From positions 2,232,001 through 2,296,000 of the forward strand of contig NZ_VFMK01000001.1 in assembly GCF_006715025.1 (NCBI RefSeq): 64,000 nt of DNA, written 5' to 3'. A model generated the notes under the pieces. The model was not told the origin of the DNA and did not search any database. It saw only the letters and a program-made list of their open reading frames with translations. The DNA comes from Serratia fonticola (GTDB lineage Bacteria > Pseudomonadota > Gammaproteobacteria > Enterobacterales > Enterobacteriaceae). The position numbers and the translations under genes were made by a program. Positions 21,718 through 31,600 of this stretch are shown in pieces (position 1 is the stretch's first letter; every line of letters begins with the position of its first letter).

Positions 21718-22143
21718 ATGTATAAATGGATACTTCTGGCATTAATGTCGGCATTTCAGGGCCATGCTTTGGCGGCTGACGAACACGGTGAAGGGATCAC
21801 CAAGGAAACTTTGCTGAAAACCGAAACCTCCTGGGAAGGCACGGCTTATCAGCATTATCCTGCTGGTGCGCCGCAAATTACCATGCTGAAGGTAACGGTG
21901 GAACCCAACAAAGTGCTGGCCTGGCATACTCATCCTTGTATCAGCGCGGTGTATATGACCGGGGGCAGTGTTTCTTTAACCGTGAAGGCGACCGGAGTGA
22001 AAAAAACCTTTAAGCAGGGTGACTCTTTTACCGATACGGTAGATATTGTTCATCAGGGTGTTTCCGGCGATAAGGGTGCGGAAATGCTGGTATTCTTTGC
22101 CTGTGCCGATAACAAACCGCTGACGGTGAACGCTGCCGAGTAG
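21718..22143 (+). CDS. Exported small cupin-domain protein
   Basis: The 141-residue protein starts with a hydrophobic signal peptide (about residues 1-20, ending GHALAA), so it is probably periplasmic. The rest is a single cupin barrel. Motif 1 is in KVLAWHTHPCISAVYMTGG (His70 and His72 as candidate metal ligands) and motif 2 is around GDSFTDTVDIVHQG. I chose ATG 21718, preceded by GGAG at a spacing of 9. The longer frame from 21619 adds residues with no homology that I recognise. The function is unknown: it could bind or modify a small molecule outside the cytoplasm. It lies between the ThDP enzyme and an EamA transporter in the same direction. Confidence 0.85.
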   Translation: MYKWILLALMSAFQGHALAADEHGEGITKETLLKTETSWEGTAYQHYPAGAPQITMLKVTVEPNKVLAWHTHPCISAVYMTGGSVSLTVKATGVKKTFKQGDSFTDTVDIVHQGVSGDKGAEMLVFFACADNKPLTVNAAE

Positions 22144-22154
22144 CAGATTATGTT

Positions 22155-22176
22155 GCGGCCCTTCTGGGCCGCTTTC
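22155..22176 (+). terminator. Hairpin between cupin and EamA genes
   Basis: A 7-bp stem GCGGCCC / GGGCCGC with loop TTCT is followed by TTTCT. The T tract is short, so it may attenuate rather than end transcription. It lies just before the ribosome-binding site of the next gene. Confidence 0.6.
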
Positions 22177-22186
22177 TGGGGAAATC

Positions 22187-23050
22187 ATGGTTGCTTTATG
22201 GATGGTCGTCGCCAGTGCGTTTTTTGCATTGATGGGGGCTTGTATCAAACTGGCTTCGGCGAAAGTCGGCTTCTTCGACATTGTTTTTTACCGTTCATTT
22301 ATTAACGTGACGATTGTCGCGGCGCTGATTAAAGTCAGAAACATCGGTTTTCGCACCCAGCACCTGGGTTTGCACATGAAGCGTGCCGCTATCGGTAATG
22401 CGGCCATGTATTGCGGTTTTTATTCATTAATCCATCTGCCCATCGCTACCGCCACTACGCTGGGCTATACCAATCCCATTTTTCAGTCAGTCATCACTTT
22501 CGTGACGGCCAGAGGGGAACTGACCGGCAAGCTGTTGTTTTCGGTATTACTGGGATTTGTCGGTATCCTGATTCTGTTACGCCCGGACGTGCCGCACGGC
22601 GAGTTCGCTGCGACCTTGATAGGCCTGTTGTCCGGCTTATTGACGGCGTTGGCCTATTTTAACGTTGGCAAACTGGTGCGCACGGGTGAACCCGAGTTAC
22701 GGGTGGTGTTTTACTTCTCTTTGGTGGGAACCTTGGTGGGCGTGGTGATGACGTCGATAGTGGGGTTTGCGGCGTTGGATGCGGCAACGTTGTTATGCGT
22801 CTGTGCCATCGGGGTATTCGGTAGTTTAGGGCAGATCACCATGACGCGCGCCTATGGCGGCGGCAATGCGGTGATCGTCGGTATTCTCTCTTACAGCACG
22901 ATCATTTTCTCCACGCTGCTCGGTTACCTGATATTCGCGGAGACGTTATCTGCTATTGCCGCTGTCGGTATGGCATTGATTATTCTTTCCGGCGCGTTGG
23001 CCGTGTTGCGCCGTACGCCAGCCAAAACGGTCAAAACCGCGTCGGTGTAA
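22187..23050 (+). CDS. EamA/DMT-family transporter
   Basis: The 287-residue polytopic membrane protein has about ten hydrophobic segments in two repeated halves (an EamA domain at about 5-133 and another at about 145-275). This is the pattern of drug/metabolite transporters that export amino acids or other small metabolites. Typical features are MGACIKLASAKVGFFDIVFYR near the N-terminus and YSTIIFSTLLGYLIFAETLS in the second half. ATG 22187 follows GGGGAAATC. The position after the ThDP enzyme and the cupin suggests export of a related metabolite (inference). The substrate cannot be read from sequence. Confidence 0.88.
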   Translation: MVALWMVVASAFFALMGACIKLASAKVGFFDIVFYRSFINVTIVAALIKVRNIGFRTQHLGLHMKRAAIGNAAMYCGFYSLIHLPIATATTLGYTNPIFQSVITFVTARGELTGKLLFSVLLGFVGILILLRPDVPHGEFAATLIGLLSGLLTALAYFNVGKLVRTGEPELRVVFYFSLVGTLVGVVMTSIVGFAALDAATLLCVCAIGVFGSLGQITMTRAYGGGNAVIVGILSYSTIIFSTLLGYLIFAETLSAIAAVGMALIILSGALAVLRRTPAKTVKTASV

Positions 23051-23069
23051 TTCTGCATGTTTCAGCATG

Positions 23070-23107
23070 CAAGAATGAATCACTGTGATGCATTCTTGGC
23101 TATTTTT
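23070..23107 (+). terminator. Rho-independent terminator after EamA gene
   Basis: A 13-bp stem with one mismatch (CAAGAATGAATCA / TGATGCATTCTTG, loop CTG) is followed by GCTATTTTT. Confidence 0.8.
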
Positions 23108-23212
23108 GCGGTGATATCCGAGCGGTATGATGAGCTCGCTTTCTGATTCTATCTGGTTGGCAGAGGGCGATATTCATTACAGGTGAAAACCTGGCTGTTT
23201 TTGGAGAGAACC

Positions 23213-24454
23213 ATGTCTGACGGTCTAGCCGTTGATAACGTCACGCAAACCCCCGCGGATTCATCACGTGTCGCCATTCTGCTGTTTCTGGCGCTGGCAT
23301 TGATGTCTGCACTGCTTAACAGCAGTGCGCCGACGCCACTTTATCCGCTTTATCAACATGAATTGGCGCTGTCGTCGGTCAGCCTTACCGTCATTTATGG
23401 TGCCTATGCGGCCGGTGTGCTGATTTCCCTGTTTGGCGTGGGGAACCTGGCTGGCAAGGTGAAAGATTTGCGCAGCATGATCGTTCCTGCGCTGCTGGTG
23501 GTATTGGCAGGGGCGTTGCTGTTTGCCATGGCTGATTCATTCTTCATGATGTTTATGGCCCGCTTGCTGGCTGGTGTGGGGACAGGGGCTTTAACCGGGG
23601 CGGCAAACATTGCGTTGGTACGCTTTGGCCCACAGGATGGCGGTAAACAAGCGGCGTTAATCGCCACGTTATCCTTTACTGCGGGGTTGGCATTAGGCCC
23701 GATTTTTAGCGGTGTGGCGCTGCAAACCGGCTTTTATACGACATCGATGCCGTTTGTGATCATTATGGCCGTAGCGGCAATTGCTGCTCTGGGTGTGGTG
23801 CTGAAGTGGCCTTCAATGGGCGTTACGCTACCAAGTAGCCGCGCGCTTACAGACACAGAGGCACCTAAAAGCTCGCTGTCAGAAGGCTTGCGCGCCACTG
23901 GGAGCAAATTTTTCCTGTGTGCTGCGGCATTGTTTATTTGTTGGGCGGTTGCTGCCAGCATTCTGGCCATTGGGCCAAGTGTGGCAGAAAAACTGTTGGG
24001 TATGGAGAATCGCGGCATTTATGGATATGTGATCGCCGTCTATCTGGTGATCGCAGGTGCCAGCCAGATTTTGAGCCGCCGCATTCCCGCGCGCTATTCG
24101 TTGCTGTTTGGTTGTCTGGCTCAGGCGCTGTCGGTAGTGGTGTTTGCTGAAGCCATTCAGATCCATTCGCTGGGATTGGCAGCGGCTGGCATGGTGATCG
24201 CGGGCTACGCCTATGGCGCTATTTTTGTCGGTAGTGCGACATTGGTGAATCTGATTTCACCAAAAGCCAGTCATGCACGTTTGATTTCGTTGTTCTACGT
24301 GATTGCCTATATCGCCAATTGGGTCCCTATTCTGTTAGGGGAGGTTATCGACCATGCCAGCCTGCATCTGGCGGTCAATCTGTTATTTATGGTCAGCGCG
24401 GTAGTCTGCGTGACGTTAGGTTTACTGGTAACGAGAGCAGGATTTCCACGCTAA
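23213..24454 (+). CDS. MFS transporter
   Basis: The 413-residue major facilitator superfamily protein has twelve hydrophobic segments and a longer cytoplasmic loop in the middle (about 205-230). The N-terminal LNSSAPTPLYPLYQHELALS and the loop with GNLAGKVKDLRS are visible. ATG 23213 is preceded by GGAGAGAACC; a GTG at 23183 in the same frame has no good ribosome-binding site. I do not recognise a named orthologue or a substrate. It is flanked on both sides by strong terminators, so it is probably a single-gene unit with its own promoter in 23108-23200. Confidence 0.88.
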   Translation: MSDGLAVDNVTQTPADSSRVAILLFLALALMSALLNSSAPTPLYPLYQHELALSSVSLTVIYGAYAAGVLISLFGVGNLAGKVKDLRSMIVPALLVVLAGALLFAMADSFFMMFMARLLAGVGTGALTGAANIALVRFGPQDGGKQAALIATLSFTAGLALGPIFSGVALQTGFYTTSMPFVIIMAVAAIAALGVVLKWPSMGVTLPSSRALTDTEAPKSSLSEGLRATGSKFFLCAAALFICWAVAASILAIGPSVAEKLLGMENRGIYGYVIAVYLVIAGASQILSRRIPARYSLLFGCLAQALSVVVFAEAIQIHSLGLAAAGMVIAGYAYGAIFVGSATLVNLISPKASHARLISLFYVIAYIANWVPILLGEVIDHASLHLAVNLLFMVSAVVCVTLGLLVTRAGFPR

Positions 24455-24531
24455 TAGCGGTCATTTTTCAAGCCGAACTTTGGCATGGCGTTCGTTACTA
24501 TCGATTTCCCTGGTGTTGTTGTGTGTCATTT

Positions 24532-24560
24532 CCAGCGTGCTTGTCACGCTGGTTTTTTTT
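24532..24560 (+). terminator. Rho-independent terminator of the MFS gene
   Basis: An 8-bp stem CCAGCGTG / CACGCTGG with loop CTTGT is followed by eight T residues. Confidence 0.93.
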
Positions 24561-24612
24561 TGTGATCAATCCTCATTTTTTGCAAATCAGCTTTCTCTTA
24601 TTACATTGTTAA

Positions 24613-24628
24613 TGTGATTTGCATCACT
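24613..24628 (+). promoter_or_regulatory. CRP-like binding site upstream of ycdZ
   Basis: TGTGA-N6-TCACT departs from the CRP consensus TGTGA-N6-TCACA at only one base and has A/T-rich flanks. It lies about 55 bp upstream of the ycdZ start, and a -10-like CATTAT is near 24660. Activation by cAMP-CRP is an inference; FNR recognises a related motif (TTGAT-N4-ATCAA). Confidence 0.7.
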
Positions 24629-24682
24629 TAAATGACCCTAATTTCGCGTAAACTGTGCGCATTATTTTTAGCGGAACGGTTT

Positions 24683-25177
24683 ATGAACGTACTTTTTGCC
24701 ATCGCGGTGACTACCGGCATTCTTTCTGGCGTGTGGGGTTGGGTTGCTATCAGCCTTGGATTAATCAGTTGGGCGGGCTTCCTTGGCTGCACCGCTTACT
24801 TTGCCTGTCCGCAAGGAGGGCTAAAGGGCCTGCTAATCAGTACATTAACCTGTTGCAGTGGTGTGTTCTGGGCGATGGTGATCATCCACGGTAGCGCGTT
24901 GGAACCCGCCTGGAGCATGTTGGGCTATCTGTTGACGGGGGCCGTCGCCTTTCTTATGTGCATTCAGGCTAAACAACAGTGGCTTGGTTTTGTGCCCGGA
25001 ACGTTTATTGGTGCCTGCGCCACGTTTGCCGCCGAAGGTAACTGGCCGCTGGTGACCGTTTCACTCCTGGTGGGGTTGGTGTTTGGCTACGCCATGAAAA
25101 ACAGTGGCCTATGGTTAGCCGCACGCCGAAAAACGGTGGCCTCTCCACTGGCAGAACAAGCCTCTACCGACGCCTGA
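24683..25177 (+). CDS. ycdZ: DUF1097 inner-membrane protein YcdZ
   Basis: The 164-residue protein has about five hydrophobic segments and belongs to the DUF1097 family. The stretches WGWVAISLGLISWAGFLGCT, YFACPQGGLKG, VAFLMCIQAKQ, FVPGTFIGACATFA and GYAMKNSGLWLAAR match E. coli YcdZ closely as recalled. The function is unknown. ATG 24683 follows GGAACGG and corresponds to the E. coli start; the frame is open for 17 more codons upstream. A CRP-like site lies directly upstream, which suggests control by carbon supply. Confidence 0.88.
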   Translation: MNVLFAIAVTTGILSGVWGWVAISLGLISWAGFLGCTAYFACPQGGLKGLLISTLTCCSGVFWAMVIIHGSALEPAWSMLGYLLTGAVAFLMCIQAKQQWLGFVPGTFIGACATFAAEGNWPLVTVSLLVGLVFGYAMKNSGLWLAARRKTVASPLAEQASTDA

Positions 25178-25330
25178 AAGGGCGTCTGTTACCGACTCAT
25201 TTCGTGAATTGCCGCTTTTTAAGCCAAAAATCTGATGGCGTGTCTCCAGACTGTGTCCTACCATGGGTCTACGGCCTAGGGTTGTTTATAGTTAAGCAAC
25301 TTTGAATTTTCCTACCACTGGAGCTTGAAG

Positions 25331-25642
25331 ATGGCGACAAACAGAGATGAAAACCCAACGACGCTTGATGACGATCTCAGAATGCTGACTGACACGCTGC
25401 AGGAAGTATTGGAATACTCTGGGGATCGTGCCGATAAGGCTTATACGGATATCAAGGCGCATGCAGAGCAAGCGCTGAAAGCCGTGAAATCACGCCTGGC
25501 GGATAGCACAGAGTCTTATTACGCACGCGCGAAAGATGTTGCCTGCCGTACCGATGGTTATGTACGAGACAAACCTTGGCACAGCGTCGGCATTGGTGCG
25601 ACGGTAGGTTTGGTGATTGGGTTATTGTTAGCCCGTAAATAA
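25331..25642 (+). CDS. elaB: ElaB, DUF883-family tail-anchored membrane protein
   Basis: The 103-residue protein has a charged, helical N-terminal part (TLDDDLRMLTDTLQEVLEYSGD, then heptad-like repeats with K-A-E-Q-A-L). A single C-terminal membrane segment (GIGATVGLVIGLLLARK) anchors it. This is the DUF883/ElaB-YqjD-YgaM family, which in E. coli is induced in stationary phase and binds ribosomes at the inner membrane (family knowledge). ATG 25331 has GGAG seven bases upstream. Placement next to menF is partly conserved with E. coli, although here a large glucan synthase gene separates them. Confidence 0.92.
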   Translation: MATNRDENPTTLDDDLRMLTDTLQEVLEYSGDRADKAYTDIKAHAEQALKAVKSRLADSTESYYARAKDVACRTDGYVRDKPWHSVGIGATVGLVIGLLLARK

Positions 25643-25647
25643 GCGAG

Positions 25648-25671
25648 TGGGCGCGGAAATGACCGCGCCCA
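25648..25671. terminator. Hairpin between convergent elaB and cyclic glucan synthase genes
   Basis: A 9-bp stem TGGGCGCGG / CCGCGCCCA with loop AAATGA lies between two convergent stop codons. The T tract is weak on both sides. Confidence 0.65.
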
Positions 25672-25677
25672 TATGTA

Positions 25678-28600
25678 TCAACGTCCCAGAATCACGTCCA
25701 CCTGATAGGTTTTCCCCTCGTCTTTCAACGTAATCACCGGTTCTGGCTGCAGCTCACCATCAATGATCACCTGAGTATCACCTTCACCCTGGCGTAGGGT
25801 TAACTGATATTCACTGCTTCCTTCGCGATAGTTCAGGGTGACTGCTGGCCAGTCGGCCGGAAGACGGGTATTTATGGAGAGCGTATTGCCGCGGCGTTGC
25901 AACCCGAGCAAGGACTCAATGATTAATCGGTACATCCAGCCTGCAGAGCCGGTATACCAACTCCATCCCCCACGCCCGATATGGGGAGCAACGGCATAAA
26001 TATCGGCGGTGGCGACATAAGGCTCCACCTTATAACGTTCTGCCGATGTGCTGTTCAGGCTGTGGTTGATCGGGTTAATCAATGCCATCAACTCCCAGGC
26101 GCGCTCAATATTGCCCATTTCTGCGAATGCCATCACTGCCCATACCGCGCCATGGGTATATTGGCCGCCATTTTCACGTACGCCAGGCAGGTAACCCCGA
26201 ATATAACCAGGATTGGGGCCGTTGCCATCGAACGGCGGTGTCAGCAGTTGGATAATCCCGGCCTGGTTATCCACCAGATGTTTATCCAACGATTGCATCG
26301 CCTGCGCGCTGCGTGCTTTCTCGCCGCCACCGGAAAGGATCGACCAGCTTTGGGCGATGGCGTCAATGCGGCACTCTGCCGACTGGGCTGACCCCAAAGG
26401 TTCTCCACTGTCGAAGTAACCGCGTCGGTACCATTCGCCATCCCAGGCATGACTGTGCAGGTTGGTTTTGAGTTTTTCGGCTTCCTCACGGCAAAGTTCT
26501 GCCAGTTCCTGGTCACCGCGCCGGGTGGCCAGCTTGCCGTAACGCTGCAGAATATGGAACAAGAAGAAACCGAGCCAGACGCTCTCACCGCGGCCTTCCA
26601 ACCCCACCATGTTCATGCCGTCATTCCAGTCGCCGGCACCCATCAGGGGTAAACCGTGCTCGCCAAACGTCAGGCCGTGTCTCAGCGCCCTGGCACCGTG
26701 CAGGTAGAGACTTTCCTTCTCTGTGCTGACGCCAGGTTGTTCGTAAGAGGATTCCTCCCCTTGGGCCAGTTTACGTGCCTCCAGATAGCCTACCTGTTCT
26801 TCGAGGATCTCCTGATCGTCGGTGGCATCGAGGTAATGGCAAATGGCCAACGGTAGCCAGAGATAATCATCGGAGCAGCGGGTGCGAACCCCGTTGCCCT
26901 GTGGCGGATGCCACCAGTGCTGAACGTCACCCTCTATGAACTGGCGTGAAGCGCACAGCAGGATCTGCTCGCGCATACGTTCCGGCATGGCGTGCGTGAG
27001 CGCCAGGGTATCCTGGAGCTGATCGCGGAAGCCGAAGGCACCGCCAGACTGATAGTAACCACTGCGGGCGTAAATACGGCAGGAGAGGGTCTGATACAGC
27101 AGCCAGCCGTTAGCCAACAGGTCCACCGCCGGATGTGGCGTACCGATCTGCACTTTGTTCAGCAGGGTGTGCCAATATTCCTCAATCTGCTGCAACTCAT
27201 GCCGTAGCGCATCTTCGCGCAGGTATTGGCGTAACAGGGATTCGGCTTCATCAGCGTCTTGCCCCAGGCCAAGAACGAACACAAAGCTGCGTTGATCGCC
27301 ATCAATCATGCTGATAGCCGACTGCACTGCTCCGCAAGGATCCAGCCCGGCACCGACCCTGCCTGAGAGTCGGCGTAGCTTTAGCACCGCCGGATCGGCC
27401 AGCGAACCGTTACGGCCAATAAATTCCCGTCGATCGCCGGTGATCGAGCAATGTACCCCGGTAACGCCGAAGAATGCAGTACGTGGTGAGCCACTGCTGG
27501 TGTAATGGTTGGTAGCGAGGATGCCGCAGCCTCCTTGTGGCGTAGCGGCTCGGGTGACCACATGCATCGCTGACTTCTGGCGTAAATCGCCGAGAATAAA
27601 CTCGGCATAACCGGTGGTTGAAAGTTTGCGCGTCCGGCCCGAGGTGTTGGTGAGCGTCAACAGATAGAGTTTCACTGGGGCGTCCTTGGCCACCAGCATG
27701 GTCAGTTGGCTATCAATACCGCTTTCGCGGTGGTCAAATACGCTATAGCCAAAGCCATGGCGGGTCAGGTAGTGGCCGCGCCCTCGCGCCGGTAGCGGCG
27801 TAGGTGACCAGATGTGACCACTTTCTTCGTCACGCAGATAGAAAGCTTCCCCACTGCGGTCACAGATCGGATCGTTCTCCCACGGCGTCAGCCGGTATTC
27901 ATGGGCATTTTCATACCAGGTATAGGCCTGGCCGCTTTCCGAGATCACGGAACCGAACATCGGGTTGGCGATGACGTTTGACCAAGGGGCTGGCGTGATT
28001 TTACTTTCGTTCATGGCAATCACATATTCGCGGCCATCTTCCGAGAACCCGCCATAGCCATTGAAAAACTGCAGCTTATCGATGATGGGCAACTGCGGTG
28101 AATGCTGGTTACGTGGTAAATTGGCCACCGTTGCCAGCTTGGAGGACGCCGTCGGCGGGCCAAGAGGTTGCTGCAGTGATTGTGGCATTTGCAGGCGCTG
28201 ATTGAGCTGTTCCACCAGCCCGCCGCGGCGGTCGTCCAGATAAACACGTACGACGCTCAACAGCAAGGTATGGTCTTCCGGCGACATATGTTCACCGGAG
28301 CGGACGAAGATCCCGCCTGGCTTGTCAGTCAGGGAGGACTCCATTCCGGCGGCAATCAGCCCCATAATCTGATTTTGCAGCTCTTGCCGATATCCTCCAG
28401 AATCCTCATTAAGGATCACCAGATCGACCTGCAACCCTTTCAGACGCCAGTAGTTGTGCGCCTGAATCAACTGTTTTACCAGCCCGATATTTTCGCTGTC
28501 GGTGACGGACAGCAGCACAATCGGCAGATCGCCCGAAATCGAGTACCCCCACAAGCCGGACTGCCCGCGACGGTTATTGATGATTTCACTGCTGGCGGCT

Positions 28601-31600
28601 CGCATTTCCTGCGCCGGGAACACCACCGCACTGGCCAGGCGGTTAAACAGGTTGGCGTCTTCTTCGTTGGCGTTAAGCTGGCGCAGAACCACTTGGCTGT
28701 GTGACCAGGCGAGTTCAAAAATACGGTCGGCCATATGGCGATCGCGGTATTTTTCCAGCATGGCCAGGCTGGTGACACGGTCCTCACAGACGCCGTAGAA
28801 GATATCCAGCGTCAGTGGAACATTGGGCTCGAGCCGGATACGTTGGCGGATGGCAATGATCGGATCGATGACGGGGCCTGCGCTATTGCTCAGTGGCTGG
28901 TTCTGATACAGCGCCTGCGGATTGGCGGGGGTACGGCCGCGACCGATGAATTTAGCGCGGTCGGTTTCAAAAGAAGTCTGATGACTCCCGCCTGGCACTG
29001 TCATCATATGCAGCAGCCATGGGGATTTCTCTTTCGGCTCACGCGGGCGGCGATGGCACAGAATGGCATCCTGATCCGGCAATAACTCGGTTTGAACAAA
29101 CAGATTACTGAATGCCGGATGAGCCAGATCGTTGCTGGCCGGGGCCAGCACAACTTCGGCATAGCTGGTGATCTCAATGATCCGTGGCTGTTTGCCCCGG
29201 TTGACCAGTGTCAAGCGCCGCAGTTCGATGTCATCTTCCGGCGAAATCACGACCTGTGTTTTCACCGAGAGCATGCCCTGCTTGCGGAGGAACTCAGCCC
29301 CTGCATCATTAAAGACGGCATGGTAGCCTTTTTCCGCGCCACCGGTTGGGTGCCAGGTATTGCTCCAGACTTCGCCGGTTTGTGGATCGCGCAGATAGCA
29401 GAATGCTCCCCAGTTATCGCAGGTGGCATCCTCACGCCAGCGGGTCAGCGCCAGATTCTGCCAGCGACTATAACTGCCACCGGTTTGCGTGATCATCAGA
29501 TGGTAGTTGGCATTAGACAGTAACTGAACTTCCGGGATAGGCGAATCCACACGGGTGAACTCGCGTGCAGCAAAGCTGGCCGGTTTAATGGTGCCTTCGT
29601 GAGTTTCAAAGTGGCGACGGGTACTGTAAAGCTCAACTGCATCAGGCACGCGTTCCTGCAGCAACAAACGGGCTGACAGGAAGGCGGGATAGCTGGCAAA
29701 ACGCTTCACCATCGGTGCATCCAGCAGCAGGTGTGACAAGGCCAGGAAACTCATGCCCTGGTGGTGGGCCATATAGGAGCGAACAATGACATACAGTTGC
29801 CCACGGCTAAGACGGGAGGTGGTGTAATCCAGCGCTTCGTAGAACCCATAACGGCCTTTGGCACCGTTTTTTTCCAGCTCGACCAGATTACTGCAGGCAC
29901 TGTTAGGATTGACAATCAGCGCCATCATCGTGGCGTAAGGGGCGATCACCATATCGTCCCCCAGCCCGCGCCGTAGCCCTAAACCAGGCACGCCGAAGGC
30001 ATGATACTGATAGTTTTGTAACGCGTCGAAGCCGAAATAGCCGGATTCAGACACCCCCCAGGGAACGCCACGCTCTTTGCCCCAGGCAATTTGCCGATCC
30101 ACTGCGGCCCGACACATCTGTACCAGCAGCGTATCGGGATAGGCTGGCATCACCAATTGCGGCATCAGGTATTCAAACATGGAGCCGCTCCAGGACATCA
30201 GGGCGGGTTCTTTGTCGATTACCGTAAACAGTCTGCCCAGAGCAAACCAACTACGTTGCGGGAGTTGGTTGGTGGCAATGGCGACATAGTTGGTCAGGCG
30301 AATTTCGGAGGCCAGCAGATCGTATTTGCCGCTGTCTGCACGGTTCTGATCGCAGTTGAAACCGACGGTCAGCAAATGCGTAGCTTCGTCATACAGGAAG
30401 CTAAAGTCCATTTGCGCCATGTTTTCCAGGCGACGTTGCAATAGGGTCAACTGCGCGAGGCGTTCTTTAGCCAGTTGTGTCACCGTATCCAGCTGCGTTT
30501 GCTGTTCTGCAGACAGCGTCAGTCCGTTGGGCGGGTTGGCTAACCACTGCAGACTAGGCACCTGTTTCAGGTCCGGCATGCTGTCGCTGAACCAGCCAAA
30601 CCACAATGCCCATTCGGCACAGAACTGGTTAAGCTGCTGGTGTATGGCACCGGCCCAGCGTTTGACTTCATCACCTTGTTGCAACGCGGGTTCCTGCAGG
30701 CCGTTACTGGCATGGCGCATCGCATTGAGTTCCGCCAGCAAGCTGGCCGGATGTGCGTTTTGTGCCTGCTCCCAGTGTTTGCGCAGTTTGTGCAATACCT
30801 TCGGCGCGGCGACTCCCCAATGCAACTCTAACAACGCCAAGGTATCTTCCAGCCCGGCAAGAATGCGTAATGGTTCGATAATGGGCTGTGTCGCCAAGGC
30901 GGGCAATCCGGCACTCAGGGTGAGCAGATGACCGGCAAAATTGCCGCTGTCTACGCTGGAGACATAGCGTGGAGTCAGGGGTTCTAACGTTCTGGTGTCA
31001 TACCAGTTGTAAAGATGGCCACGGTAATGCTCCATGCGATCGAGCGTATCCAAGGTTTGCACAATACGCTGCAGCGCTTCGCTGAGCGTGATATAGCCAA
31101 AGTCATAGGCGGTCAGATCGGCCAGCAGCGCTAATCCAATATTGGTAGGTGATGTCCGGTGCGCAATGACCGGTTCTGGGATCTCCTGGAAATTATCCGG
31201 CGGCAGCCAATTCTCCTGTTGATTGACAAAGGTAGCGAAGAATTCCCAGGTTTCGCGACTGGTCTGGCGCAGGAAGCGACGCTGTTGATCGTCAAGCGCC
31301 GTTTTACTGCGTTGAGGCTCCTGGCTGAGCGTGTAAAGCAGGAACGGAGACAGGATCCACAAGGTGGCGAACGGAACGGCGACCAGCAACGCTAACGGGC
31401 CGGAAAACGCGGCCAGCACCAGCAGCAACACACCAGCAAACGGATTGATCCACAAACTACGATAAAAATTTTCCAGCGTGATAGCCAGATGATGTTTGGA
31501 TTGATCGAAGCTGGTCCATTCTTGCAGATTGCGCTTGCTTACCAGTAAACGCCACAGCGTGATGCCAATGGCTTTCAGGCTATACAGGGCTTCATGGGGC

